Positions 43,673 to 52,592 are shown, counted from the first letter of the stretch. The stretch: DNA of 64,000 nucleotides from DAMCAP01 sp032059445 (GCA_032059445.1 DAMCAP010000004.1:1-64000), one strand, 5' to 3'. Numbers and translations are program-made. The notes: generated from the letters alone by a model not told the origin.

Positions 43673-44061
43673 CGTTTATCTGTGTACATAATTCCTGCCG
43701 TAGTCAGATTGCTGAGGCGCTAGGGAAGTATCTGGCAGGGGATGTATTTGAGAGTTATTCCGCCGGTACAGAGGTAAAACCACAGATCAATCAGGACGCA
43801 GTGCGGCTGATGAAAGCTCTCTACAATATCGACATGGAAGAGACCCAGCACTCAAAGCTGCTGGAGGAAATACCTCCTGTAGACATCGTGATAACCATGG
43901 GCTGTAATGTAGATTGCCCCTTTTTGCCCTGTAAGCATCGTGAAGACTGGGGATTGGAAGACCCAACCGGGAAATGCGATGAGGAGTTTCATATAGTTAT
44001 TAAAACCATCGAAGCAAAAATCCTTAACTTAAAGCAAGCTTTGTTAAAGCAAACGCTTTAA
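43657..44061 (+). CDS. arsC: Arsenate reductase (thioredoxin-coupled, LMW-phosphatase type)
   Basis: A 134-residue ArsC of the low-molecular-weight phosphatase fold. The P-loop CVHNSCRSQIAEAL starts at residue ~9; further cysteines are in MGCNVDCPFLPC, and DWGLEDPTGK matches the catalytic Asp loop. It reduces arsenate to arsenite, which Acr3 then exports. The gene overlaps arsN by 16 bases and ends the operon before a strong terminator. Confidence 0.93.
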   Translation: MLPKVAFICVHNSCRSQIAEALGKYLAGDVFESYSAGTEVKPQINQDAVRLMKALYNIDMEETQHSKLLEEIPPVDIVITMGCNVDCPFLPCKHREDWGLEDPTGKCDEEFHIVIKTIEAKILNLKQALLKQTL

Positions 44062-44082
44062 AAATCAATAATCAATACAGAT

Positions 44083-44112
44083 AAAAGTCTAGGGGAAATC
44101 CTAGACTTTTTT
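44083..44112 (+). terminator. Rho-independent terminator of the arsenic operon
   Basis: AAAAGTCTAGG pairs perfectly with CCTAGACTTTT around GGAAAT, followed by TT. It lies ~20 bases after arsC. Confidence 0.9.
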
Positions 44113-44351
44113 GATTTTATAACTTTAATGCACCCAGTCGTTTTGTTAAGGTAACAATGAGATTTTTATGGTAAAATAAACTAACGGCTTAGAGAAGCTA
44201 ATCTGAATTGCCTTAATATCTAGATTAGGAATGCTATTATGCGCATCTTATAGTGACTATGATGAAAATATAAAACTTACCAATAAAGCTCCTAGGATTT
44301 ACATTACTTATATGACGGCTCAAAACTGTGTCGACACAGCGAAGGGGAAAC

Positions 44352-44891
44352 ATGTACATGAAAACAGAAACAACACTGGAAACCCTACTCCAAAGTATCC
44401 AGCAGGGGGATAAAGATGCCATCGGTGAAGTATATGAGCTAACCGATCAAGCAGTTTTTTCTTTCATCCTGTCTATTGTAAAAAACTATAATACGGCACA
44501 AGACCTTATGCAGGAAACCTATCTAAAAATCAGAGAATCCATCCATTCTTATAAGCCGAGGGGTAAGCCTATGGGGTGGATATTGACGATCGCAAAGAAC
44601 CTTGCCTATATGAGCTTGCGCAGTCAAAAGAAAGAACTACTGATCGATTACACCGAAGAAGAAAATGCAGAAATAGCTACTACTCCAAGCAGCGATGAGC
44701 GTATTGTTGACTATATGATCTTGCACAATGCCTTAAATCATTTAAGCGATATTGAGCGTCAGACTGTGATACTCCACGCTATTGCTGGCTTAAAGCATAG
44801 GGAAATAGCTACATTACTAAATCAACCACTCGGAACTATATTATGGAGATATAACCAAGCATTAAAAAAACTTCGACTGGTTATGGCTTAA
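44352..44891 (+). CDS. ECF-type RNA polymerase sigma factor
   Basis: A ~179-residue ECF sigma factor. Region 2 is QQGDKDAIGEVYELTDQAVF to AQDLMQETYLKI, with a WILTIAKNLAYM stretch in region 2.4. Region 4 is LSDIERQTVILHAIAGLKH with REIATLLNQPLGTILWRYN as helix-turn-helix. ATGs at 44352 and 44358 both follow AAGGGG (44342-44347) and are equally possible; a GTG at 44328 is less likely. Twelve bases separate its stop from the RsgI-like anti-sigma gene, so they form a sigma/anti-sigma pair. Confidence 0.88.
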   Translation: MYMKTETTLETLLQSIQQGDKDAIGEVYELTDQAVFSFILSIVKNYNTAQDLMQETYLKIRESIHSYKPRGKPMGWILTIAKNLAYMSLRSQKKELLIDYTEEENAEIATTPSSDERIVDYMILHNALNHLSDIERQTVILHAIAGLKHREIATLLNQPLGTILWRYNQALKKLRLVMA

Positions 44892-44903
44892 GGAGGAATA
44901 CCA

Positions 44904-46133
44904 ATGAACAAGCAAAGATTGTTTTGTAAGCTTAGATCTGAAGTTGCTTCGGTTACGCCCGATGTAAAGGAGATCATTATGAATACACCCGTAGTTGTAG
45001 CACCAAAGGTAGAGCAATCTAAAGTATTTTTTCATCTCGCACCGGCAATGGTAGCTGTCAGCTGTGCGATCATGCTCAGTATAGGCGCTGTTGGCGTATA
45101 TGCCACAACCCAGATCCCCAACTCTTTGATTACCATAGATGTTAACCCCAGTGTGCAGTTGATCACCAATCTTAACGATCAGGTATTGGATGTAAAAGCA
45201 CTCAATGAGGACGCAATTGCAATTGTAAAAAATATCGACAAAAAAGGCAGTGTTGATCAAGTCGTAAATCAAGTAATCGATAATCTGATAGCAGGAAAAT
45301 ACATTACTGCGGAGGATGAAAATGATATCTTGATCTCTGTATCCAATAAAAATGAGAAAAAAACCAACACCCTTAAGGAAAGCATCGCTGGAAACATCGG
45401 GAGTTACCTCAAAGCACAAGCGATAGACGCCACTCTTGTCACCCAAAATGTTGATAAAAAAGCCGCGATTGCCAGTAAAAACGAAGGTGTATCCTTTGGG
45501 AAATCCAACCTTGTAAGGAGTTTAGTGCCCTTATTGGATGGGTATTCAGAGGAGCAACTGATGCAGATGCCTGTAAAACAGCTGGTTGCGCTTGCGAAGA
45601 AAGCAGCAGAAAATCGAAACCAGATCATTAAGGATCTTATGCATGTGGATATCCTAAAGACGATAAAAATAACGGATGCAGATAAGGCTGCTATTGATGC
45701 GATGATCAAAGCAGAGATCAACAGCAAAAGCCTCACAGCAGAAACAATGGGAAAGCTCCTGCAATATATCAATACCAACAAACTCTCAATAGATGCTCTC
45801 GAGGATTATCTGGAAGCAAACTACGGCAAAGACTTTGATGTGGAAGATCACTACGAAAAGGTCTTTGGTGACAACGATGATGATGCCGATGATGATATCG
45901 ACGATATCGAAGACGATGGTGACGATGCAGAGGATGAGCTTGACGATGACGATAAGCCAGTGAGTATAAAGAAAGAACTCAAACCAAGTATAACTAAGGA
46001 TAAAAACGACAATGAAGTCGCCAAGGATCAAGATCATGCTGACGATCAGGAGGATGACAACGATGATGCCGATGATCATGATGACAATGAGGAGCCTGAC
46101 GACAAGGATGATGAAAACTCTGATGATGATTAG
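44904..46133 (+). CDS. RsgI-like transmembrane anti-sigma factor with Asp-rich tail
   Basis: A 409-residue membrane protein. Residues 1-~42 are cytosolic, ~43-70 form one transmembrane helix (APAMVAVSCAIMLSIGAVG). The extracytoplasmic RsgI-type domain begins NSLITIDVNPSVQL, with the Asn81-Pro82 pair that is cleaved autocatalytically in studied RsgI proteins. Residues ~300-409 are an extreme Asp/Glu-rich low-complexity tail (DNDDDADDDIDDIEDD and similar), likely disordered and cation-binding. Usual RsgI partners are SigI; here the partner is an ECF sigma. The tail probably faces outward and may sense divalent cations or wall charge (inference). Confidence 0.83.
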   Translation: MNKQRLFCKLRSEVASVTPDVKEIIMNTPVVVAPKVEQSKVFFHLAPAMVAVSCAIMLSIGAVGVYATTQIPNSLITIDVNPSVQLITNLNDQVLDVKALNEDAIAIVKNIDKKGSVDQVVNQVIDNLIAGKYITAEDENDILISVSNKNEKKTNTLKESIAGNIGSYLKAQAIDATLVTQNVDKKAAIASKNEGVSFGKSNLVRSLVPLLDGYSEEQLMQMPVKQLVALAKKAAENRNQIIKDLMHVDILKTIKITDADKAAIDAMIKAEINSKSLTAETMGKLLQYINTNKLSIDALEDYLEANYGKDFDVEDHYEKVFGDNDDDADDDIDDIEDDGDDAEDELDDDDKPVSIKKELKPSITKDKNDNEVAKDQDHADDQEDDNDDADDHDDNEEPDDKDDENSDDD

Positions 46134-46170
46134 GTTATAGCTTAAATCAATAACTTTCGTATACAAAAAG

Positions 46171-46206
46171 AAAATAACGCAAAGGCAGCTGCCTTTGCGT
46201 TATTTT
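46171..46206 (+). terminator. Perfect hairpin terminator after the anti-sigma gene
   Basis: AAAATAACGCAAAGGCA pairs perfectly with TGCCTTTGCGTTATTTT around a 2-base centre; it can act in both directions. Confidence 0.88.
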
Positions 46207-46371
46207 ATATATTGCCGCTACTTGTATGTCTTGCTTTGATGCATTTATTGCAGCCATTTGTCATGAAACATAGTGTTCCGCTTTGCTTGTAAAAATTCTG
46301 ATCTAGCCAGCAATAAACCATTGGTTTGACCACATACTAATAAAGAAAAAATATATATGGAGGTTACTCTT

Positions 46372-46821
46372 TTGAATAGGGATCAGTTAATACAACAGGT
46401 AAAGAGCGAATACGCTCGCTTGGCGCAGCTTGAAAGCAGCATTACAAACCAAACTTATAATCGCATGTCTCCAGAGGCTTATTATGAGCGTGCCTTAGAT
46501 AGCGCGATCCGCGATATATCTGCTGGCAAGTACGATGACTTTACTTCTGGCCTTCAGGTAGTGGAGCACATTGCCACCCACAAAACCAAAGCCCGACAGA
46601 TACAGGATGCAATTGAATCTACGCTACACAATATGGAGGCCGCAGAGGAGTTAATTTCCTTAGAGCCAACCAGCAAGAAATCGCAAGAATTACTAGAGGC
46701 AAATGAGCGCAGAGCAGATGCGATCACTCAAATGATCCGCGAAATGAAAGAAGAGCAAGCACAGGAAGAGCTTGATGCCGACAGCTCTAAAGTAATAGGG
46801 GGCGGCAATATCCCAAGCTAA
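46372..46821 (+). CDS. Hypothetical helical protein
   Basis: A 149-residue, strongly charged, mostly helical cytosolic protein with probable coiled coils (e.g. DQLIQQVKSEYARLAQLESS and MIREMKEEQAQEELDADS). No known domain is recognised. GGAGG at 46359-46363 favours the TTG at 46372; the ATG at 46357 overlaps the ribosome site. It is flanked by terminators on both sides, so it is monocistronic. Confidence 0.65.
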   Translation: MNRDQLIQQVKSEYARLAQLESSITNQTYNRMSPEAYYERALDSAIRDISAGKYDDFTSGLQVVEHIATHKTKARQIQDAIESTLHNMEAAEELISLEPTSKKSQELLEANERRADAITQMIREMKEEQAQEELDADSSKVIGGGNIPS

Positions 46822-46860
46822 GCAAAGAGTGCGGTTAATCCTCGATAGCTAATAGATCGA

Positions 46861-46889
46861 AAGAGCCTGTATTGTACAGGCTCTTTTTT
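46861..46889 (+). terminator. Terminator of the recurring AAGAGCCTGTA type
   Basis: AAGAGCCTGTA pairs perfectly with TACAGGCTCTT around TTG and is followed by TTTT. It is the most perfect member of the recurrent hairpin family. Confidence 0.88.
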
Positions 46890-46981
46890 GTTTAGGCGGG
46901 CTGCACTGCGACCTAACTTTATTGCAATTGGCAAGTCATTCGCATGAATACACCCTCCGGTATAATAGTTCAGTGAGATCC

Positions 46982-48304
46982 TTATTTATTGGGGATGGCT
47001 TGGCGGTGTGCAGTAATTAGCATCAGAAGTGTAGCACAAGCGGTTACCCCTTCACTCAAAGAATGACATGCCCATAAGGCTTCTCTGCCAAAGATCAAAG
47101 GAAGCACTACAATCAGGAGCGGAGGCGCAATAATGCTGCGCATGAGCGACACCACCAGTGCCCGCTTGGTGTACTGCGTAGATTGCCAATATGAGATCAT
47201 TAAGATATTGTACCCTGCAAGGAAGAACCCACTAAAATAAATCAAACTCTTGCTCTGGGCAAAATCAATAAGACCGAGATCTTGGGGAGTGAAAATAGAG
47301 AAAAATCCTCGTGAAAATACTACGATCAGCAGATAACAGAGAATACCGACAACCAGAAATACTTTAGTGGCATATGATTTTAGTTCACGGTTTCTCTTTA
47401 CCTCACCTGTGCCCGTAAAGTAGCTAAAAACAGGCTGCAAGCCTTCTGCCATCCCCAGAAAAATCGTCAGGATAATAAGCATGAGGTAACCGATTACCAG
47501 GTAAGCCGCCAGACCCATTTCACCGTAACCCAGCTTAATAATAGAGTAATTATAAATAAATGTCACTATACCGATGGTGAATTCCATTATAAATGAGGGG
47601 AAGCCTAGGGTAAGTATTTGAGCTACGTGGGCTTTTTGCATTGTTACAGTGGCAAAGTGCAGGCAACCCTTTTTCCGCAAGAAATGTGGCAGCAGGATTA
47701 GGACGCTAAAGATTGGGCCTAAGGCTGTGGCCAATGCCGCGCCACTGATCCCCATGTTAAGAGGATACATAAACACATAATCAAGGACGATGTTAGAAAC
47801 AGAACCAAACGCAAGCGCAAACATGGCAAGCTTCGGCTGACCATCATTTCTTGCGAGCCCACCTAAGAGAAAGCTAAACAAAAGGAATGGTGCAAAGGTA
47901 ATGATATACCATAAATATGTGACGGCTTCCTCGTGGATATCTGGCGTAGCTCCCAATAGACTTGCAAGCTGATCAATAAAGACATTGCCCGCCACAACGA
48001 TTAGAAGGCCGATGGATGCCAAAACGATGATGGCTGTATTAAATGTGTGATTGGCCATTGCGTTTTCTTTTTTACCCAAGTGGCTAGAAATCATAATCCC
48101 CGCGCCAGAGGCAACAGCCATTGCAATTGAAATGAGGATCTCGATAAAGGGTACCGCTACCGCGGCTGCGGCCATTGCATCTCGCCCTAAGCGATTGCCG
48201 ATAAAGATGCCATCTACAATCAGGTAAATGGAGTTAAAAAGCAACCCGATCATCTGCGGTATCGCATATTTTGCAAATAACGTGTGTGTTTTTCCTTCAT
48301 ACAT
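46982..48304 (-). CDS. MATE-family efflux protein
   Basis: A 440-residue membrane protein with ~12 hydrophobic helices in two homologous halves. The N-terminus FAKYAIPQMIGLLFNSIYLI, followed by VDGIFIGNRLGRDAMAA, is typical of the MATE/DinF family (NorM-DinF branch of Firmicutes). It would export drugs or organic cations using an ion gradient. A reverse-strand terminator lies upstream of it, so it has its own transcription start in the ~20-base gap or reads through. Substrate unknown. Confidence 0.9.
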   Translation of the reverse strand: MYEGKTHTLFAKYAIPQMIGLLFNSIYLIVDGIFIGNRLGRDAMAAAAVAVPFIEILISIAMAVASGAGIMISSHLGKKENAMANHTFNTAIIVLASIGLLIVVAGNVFIDQLASLLGATPDIHEEAVTYLWYIITFAPFLLFSFLLGGLARNDGQPKLAMFALAFGSVSNIVLDYVFMYPLNMGISGAALATALGPIFSVLILLPHFLRKKGCLHFATVTMQKAHVAQILTLGFPSFIMEFTIGIVTFIYNYSIIKLGYGEMGLAAYLVIGYLMLIILTIFLGMAEGLQPVFSYFTGTGEVKRNRELKSYATKVFLVVGILCYLLIVVFSRGFFSIFTPQDLGLIDFAQSKSLIYFSGFFLAGYNILMISYWQSTQYTKRALVVSLMRSIIAPPLLIVVLPLIFGREALWACHSLSEGVTACATLLMLITAHRQAIPNK

Positions 48305-48323
48305 AGTCGTTCCCTCCTCTAAA

Positions 48324-48356
48324 TAAAAAAAGATCTGCGTTGTGTAACGCAGACCT
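48324..48356 (-). terminator. Terminator between the split-barrel gene and the MATE gene
   Basis: On the reverse strand AGGTCTGCGTT pairs with AACGCAGATCT (one G-T pair) around ACAC, followed by TTTTTT. It may also work as an attenuator in the MATE leader. Confidence 0.75.
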
Positions 48357-48421
48357 ACTACACAATTTAAAACCCCGGTGGGTTCGTTTATTGAGTTTTA
48401 CGATATAGCTACTTTAGTACC

Positions 48422-48913
48422 TTACTGCCGAGCTTTGGTGAGCTCGATTGCTTCTTTACCCGTCATATGATCAATTACAAGCTCCATCATGCAGAGTGGC
48501 TTATAATCCTTGTCAATTGCTTTTTGCCGTGCGGTTTGGGTATCATTGGGCGCGTATTTTATTGCAAGCATTTCTATAGCAGATCGTTTTTCCTGTTCGT
48601 CTTCTATAATACGCATCTTGCCAAATAAAATGACACTTCTAAAATAAGAAGTATACTCCTCTGGTACAACTTGATCTTGATCAATAACACAAAAGGAAAC
48701 TTTGCTGTTTCTTTTGATGGCATCAAGCTTGTGCCCGCTTTTGGCACTGTGGAAATAGAGCTTGGTGCCATCATACACATAGCTGATAGGGATGGCATAG
48801 GGGTAATCGTCGTCTCCCGATACAGCCAATACGCCAGATGTGCATTTATTAAGGATTGCCACACATTCCTGGTGTGATAAAGCCTGTTTACTTCTTCGCA
48901 TTTCACGAAACAT
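48422..48913 (-). CDS. Pyridoxamine 5'-phosphate oxidase-like flavin split-barrel protein
   Basis: A 163-residue NimA/PNPOx-like protein. CVAILNKCTSGVLAVSGDDD, YPYAIPISYVYDGTKLYFHS and AKSGHKLDAIKRNSKVSF are the standard flavin-binding blocks. These proteins bind FMN, F420 or heme and may reduce nitro compounds. The ATG at 48913 has AGAGGTG upstream; an in-frame start at 48928 has none. It is transcribed towards the MATE gene. Confidence 0.87.
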   Translation of the reverse strand: MFREMRRSKQALSHQECVAILNKCTSGVLAVSGDDDYPYAIPISYVYDGTKLYFHSAKSGHKLDAIKRNSKVSFCVIDQDQVVPEEYTSYFRSVILFGKMRIIEDEQEKRSAIEMLAIKYAPNDTQTARQKAIDKDYKPLCMMELVIDHMTGKEAIELTKARQ

Positions 48914-49128
48914 CTGTACACCTCTCAAAATAAAAACACCCGTACACTATTCCTTCTATGGCCTAACGGAATAGATACAAGGCGTTACTCGGCAGTAATA
49001 AATTCATCTGCATTATATCAAATTAGCAGTATTAAGTCAAATCGATTGGATATTTCCGAATCTTTTATCTTATTAAGCATATTTTGCTTTAAAACTCGGT
49101 AATCATTTATAGTAATGATAGGAGGGGT

Positions 49129-50040
49129 ATGACTATGGAATCTACTACAATGCTTTCTAAGGGGAATTTTATCAGGATTTCTTTTGAAACAAATCTTTTT
49201 TTCCAGAGAATTATGAAGGAGCATCAGTTCTTCCTTGAAACCAATCTAAAGCCTGTCGCGCAGGCATATATTACGGAGGCCCAAAGGCTAAAGAAGAGCT
49301 TTGAAGAATTGTTATATGAGACAGCCTACTATGCAAACAACGTAATATCAGAGGATGCAATCAAATCAAATGAGTTTGTAACTCCCTATACACTTAGAGC
49401 AGAAGAAGTTACCTCAGCCCTAACTGGGGCAAGCATCAATACTGAAATTACGAAGCTAGAGCTTAATCTGGTAAGCGACCCCAATTATAGTTATGACAAC
49501 TGGTATGACATAGCTCGTATGATCAATGCAAGAGCGCTTAAGCTGGTAATGGAAGCCATCGCACTACAAAAGGAGCTAAACAGCAAGGCCTCAGAGTGCA
49601 AAATATTTATATCAATGTACCCTGCAATGCTAGTACATATTACGCATGAAGCAGAATACTACCTACAAGTCTTAAAAACCCTCGAAGAAGGAAAAATGCC
49701 AAAGAAGACGCTATGTGATGAACTGAACTTCTGGAATCATATCATGGGTGAGCATGCGGAGTTTACAGATGGTATGCTGGATCCATCAGAAAAGGCTCTG
49801 AAAGAAGCTGCCAGAGCAACTGCAAAGAAGTTTGAAAAGCTAGTGGAAGAATGCATCAAAACAGCAGAGAATAAAATGATATCAGATAGCAGGCAGGCAA
49901 CCGAGAGCATTAGAGATTATAAATCAGCTGCTACGGCAGGCTTATTGGGTTGCAAAATTAAGTCGATTATCCCACCTCTTTTGGCAGATCATATACTGCG
50001 TGAGGCCAATCATTATTTAAGGCTATTGCGTGTGGATTAA
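49129..50040 (+). CDS. DUF2935-family protein
   Basis: A 303-residue, all-helical cytosolic protein of DUF2935, with two ferritin-like four-helix repeats. It has IMKEHQFFLETNL in the first half and IMGEHAEFTDGMLDPSE and HITHEAEYYLQVL in the second; the repeated E..H pairs are probable metal ligands. The family is common in Clostridia and bacilli and of unproven function, perhaps metal storage or spore-linked. AGGAGG at 49119-49124 fits either the ATG at 49129 or at 49135. Confidence 0.82.
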   Translation: MTMESTTMLSKGNFIRISFETNLFFQRIMKEHQFFLETNLKPVAQAYITEAQRLKKSFEELLYETAYYANNVISEDAIKSNEFVTPYTLRAEEVTSALTGASINTEITKLELNLVSDPNYSYDNWYDIARMINARALKLVMEAIALQKELNSKASECKIFISMYPAMLVHITHEAEYYLQVLKTLEEGKMPKKTLCDELNFWNHIMGEHAEFTDGMLDPSEKALKEAARATAKKFEKLVEECIKTAENKMISDSRQATESIRDYKSAATAGLLGCKIKSIIPPLLADHILREANHYLRLLRVD

Positions 50041-50142
50041 AAGCGTATCGGGCCTGTAACGGGTTGCTCAGTAATAGAATGTGAGTTTAACACACCTAAC
50101 AAGTGTCACAGCAATAGAGCGATCATATGTAGAAATATCTTA

Positions 50143-50186
50143 AAAAGCTTGCCGCATCATGTTGTGATTATGATGCGGCAAGCTTT
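50143..50186. terminator. Bidirectional terminator between DUF2935 and the copper histidine kinase
   Basis: AAAGCTTGCCGCATCAT pairs perfectly with ATGATGCGGCAAGCTTT around a 9-base loop. It stands between the ends of two convergent genes. Confidence 0.9.
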
Positions 50187-50214
50187 ATTGTTGAGAGTTG
50201 CACCCATAGCATGC

Positions 50215-51609
50215 CTACGGCATTTCTTTGGTGGCCTTAGGGAGGCTGACGGTAAAGCAGCTTCTCTCTGCATCGCTCTCCACAGAAACTGCTCCCTCAT
50301 GGGCTGTGACGATAGACTTTACAATGGTAAGCCCGATGCCTGCACCGCCTAACTTTCGGTTGCGGGATTTATCCGTCCGGTAGAAGCGCTCAAATACCAA
50401 TGGCAGCTCCTGCTCGGGGATGCCGATGCCTGTATCGCTTACACGTACTATGCCGTTATCCTGAGCATCGATTACTTCAAGCTTTACCTTGCCGCCCTCA
50501 GGCGTGTATTTGACTGCATTGGAGAGCAGGTTGGTGAGTACCTGATGTATCCGAAGCTTATCGGCATATATAACTGTAGGATTACCGATTATCGAAAGGG
50601 ACAGGTTCTTTTTGCTAATCTCCGCCTGCATATTCTCCGCTACGGTGCGGGTGACTTCCAGCAAATCAATCGTCGTCTTATTAAGCTTTAGGTGATCGCC
50701 TTCGATCTTTGCCAGTTGCTCCAGATCGGCTACTAGGGTACCCAAGCGTTTTACCTCATCGTGACAGCTCTGCAACCTTTCGGGGGTCGCCTCCCAAAGG
50801 CCTTCTATCATCGCCTCTAGATGGGAGCCAACGGCAGTCAGTGGAGTGCGTAGCTCATGGGCCATATCGGTGGTCAGGCGCTTTCGCAGGTTTTCTTGTT
50901 CGCTAAGAGAGCCTGCCATATGATTGATTGCAGTGACCAGCTCGGTGATTTCCTGGGTTTTGATGCTGGGCTCAAACTCAATGCCATAGTTGCCCTCTGC
51001 GATCTGCTTTGCAATAAAGGCGGTCTTGGTAATCGGCCGAGCGATCCGCTTTGCCAGCAAGGAGCCCACAAAGATCGAAGCCACAGCCGCAAGAGCGCCA
51101 ACTGTCAGAAGGATCATATTCATAGCATTTAGGAAGTTGAAATCGTGCTCACTCAAGAAATAAGGGCCGTAATAGGTTACCGAAACAGTACCCACCTTCT
51201 GGCTGCCTTGGCGGATATCATAGGTATGGGCGACAAAGCCGCCACTTTCTCCGAGACGCTCCATGCGAGTTGAGATTTCATCCATCACCAGCCCGCACAG
51301 GCTGGTATCGTGGTTTTCGGCATCCCAAACCATCTTACCATTGGCATCATAGATCTTTAAGATATATCCGTCATACAAAGAGTACATGCCGATGGTGTGT
51401 ACATAGTCGGTATTCCAGCCTTGCACGAAGCTGTTGTAACGCTTCCCCAGATCAGCCACGATGTTTTCGCTACGGCTGCGCTCCTGTAGGGTAATGTACT
51501 TGACAAATTCGCGGCTGATAAACCAATTGGATGTCAAGCCGATCAAACCAATGGTCAGCAGCATAACAAGCAGGATGGTAAGGGTAAGATGTGCCCGCAA
51601 ACTGCGCAT
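50215..51609 (-). CDS. Sensor histidine kinase of the copper island
   Basis: A 464-residue sensor kinase. Two transmembrane helices (~8-30 and ~150-172) enclose a ~120-residue extracytoplasmic sensor, followed by HAMP, HisKA (MAHELRTPLTAVGSHLEAM with the phosphoacceptor His) and HATPase_c (NLLSNAVKYTPEGG, DTGIGIPEQ, GGAGIGLTIVKSI). The ATG at 51609 has GGGGGTGA; the in-frame ATG at 51660 is inside the regulator gene and is rejected. It follows the regulator by four bases. Copper or envelope stress is the likely signal, from context. Confidence 0.9.
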   Translation of the reverse strand: MRSLRAHLTLTILLVMLLTIGLIGLTSNWFISREFVKYITLQERSRSENIVADLGKRYNSFVQGWNTDYVHTIGMYSLYDGYILKIYDANGKMVWDAENHDTSLCGLVMDEISTRMERLGESGGFVAHTYDIRQGSQKVGTVSVTYYGPYFLSEHDFNFLNAMNMILLTVGALAAVASIFVGSLLAKRIARPITKTAFIAKQIAEGNYGIEFEPSIKTQEITELVTAINHMAGSLSEQENLRKRLTTDMAHELRTPLTAVGSHLEAMIEGLWEATPERLQSCHDEVKRLGTLVADLEQLAKIEGDHLKLNKTTIDLLEVTRTVAENMQAEISKKNLSLSIIGNPTVIYADKLRIHQVLTNLLSNAVKYTPEGGKVKLEVIDAQDNGIVRVSDTGIGIPEQELPLVFERFYRTDKSRNRKLGGAGIGLTIVKSIVTAHEGAVSVESDAERSCFTVSLPKATKEMP

Positions 51610-51613
51610 GATA

Positions 51614-52315
51614 TTATTCACCCCCAAACTTGTACCCATGACCGGCGATGGTAAGCACATATACTGGGCTTTTTGGGTTGTCCTCTAACTTCTTGCGGAT
51701 ATTTTTAACGTGGCTGTCAATCGCTCTGTCATATCCGTCGAAGTCAGAACCAAGAGCAAGGGCAATAAGCTCCTCTCGAGTATACACCTTACCGGGGTGC
51801 TTCATCAGTGCAGACAGGATCTTGATCTCGCTGGAGGTTAAAGAGACGACGATACCTTTTTTGCGCACCTCGTCATTCTCAAAGTCTACCGTCAGATCAC
51901 CGTCTCGCCAAGAGCTGCGCACGGTAAGGGGCTTGATATCGCTCTGGGTGCGGCGCAAGACTGATTCGACACGGGCAGCTAGCTCCTTTAAACCAAAGGG
52001 CTTGGTAATATAATCATCTGCTCCCAGCATGAGGCCATCTACCACATTGTCTTCATCTGCCTTTGCCGTCAACATGATGATGGGGACCCTTGACTTCCTA
52101 CGGATTGCTCTGCAGACCTCTTCGCCACTCATGCCCGGCATCATTAGATCGAGCAAGACAAGGGCAACATTGTGCTGATCAAATAGTTCAAGAGCTTTTG
52201 CTCCGTCTTCGGCAGAAAACACACGAAACCCGCGGCTTTCTAGAAGTGCGGTAAGCACTTCTAGAATCTTTGGCTCGTCATCGACCACCAGTATGCTTAT
52301 ATCGGCTTTTTGCAT
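51614..52315 (-). CDS. OmpR-family response regulator
   Basis: A 233-residue regulator. The receiver domain has VVDDEPKILEVL, the phosphoacceptor Asp in LVLLDLMMPGMSG and the conserved Lys in ITKPFGLKEL; the winged-helix domain ends AGHGYKFGGE. It is transcribed in the same direction as copA-lipoprotein-copZ and precedes its kinase, so it probably controls the copper genes. The ATG at 52315 has GAGGTG upstream. Confidence 0.92.
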   Translation of the reverse strand: MQKADISILVVDDEPKILEVLTALLESRGFRVFSAEDGAKALELFDQHNVALVLLDLMMPGMSGEEVCRAIRRKSRVPIIMLTAKADEDNVVDGLMLGADDYITKPFGLKELAARVESVLRRTQSDIKPLTVRSSWRDGDLTVDFENDEVRKKGIVVSLTSSEIKILSALMKHPGKVYTREELIALALGSDFDGYDRAIDSHVKNIRKKLEDNPKSPVYVLTIAGHGYKFGGE

Positions 52316-52346
52316 AGCGAGCACCTCACAACAACTTTATGCACCA

Positions 52347-52380
52347 AAGTCAGGAACCGCAAGCTTGCAACTCCTGACTT
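52347..52380 (-). terminator. Hairpin between copZ and the two-component genes
   Basis: AAGTCAGGA (52347-52355) pairs with TCCTGACTT (52372-52380), with GCAAGCTTGC as an inner palindrome. No T-run follows in the reverse direction, so it may only lower expression of the regulator genes or stabilise the copZ mRNA. Confidence 0.55.
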
Positions 52381-52385
52381 GATTT

Positions 52386-52592
52386 TTAGGCTAGATCATA
52401 ACCCTGATCTTCAATTTCGGCTTTGATTTTATCCAACGGGGTTTGTGTGGGCTCATGCTCCACCGTGACAGTGCCCGCCTTTAGATCAACAACTACGCCT
52501 CTGATCCCGGGTAGGGCACTGAGTGCCTTCGTGATTGCATTGACACAATGCTCACACGACATCCCATTTACCTTGATAACTGCTTTTTCCAT
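52386..52592 (-). CDS. copZ: Copper chaperone CopZ (HMA domain)
   Basis: A 68-residue single heavy-metal-associated domain. The copper site is VNGMSCEHCVNAI (GMxCxxC). It should bind Cu(I) in the cytosol and pass it to CopA. The ATG at 52592 has GGAGG (TTTGGAGGAAATACT); a longer in-frame start at 52628 overlaps the lipoprotein gene and is rejected. It lies ~22 bases after the lipoprotein gene. Confidence 0.92.
   Translation of the reverse strand: MEKAVIKVNGMSCEHCVNAITKALSALPGIRGVVVDLKAGTVTVEHEPTQTPLDKIKAEIEDQGYDLA

Noticed and set aside
45786..46166. 126-codon reverse hydrophobic frame that looks like a membrane protein
   Set aside because: It is the complement of the Asp/Glu-rich tail of the anti-sigma factor (GAT/GAC codons read as Ile/Val/Ile on the other strand).
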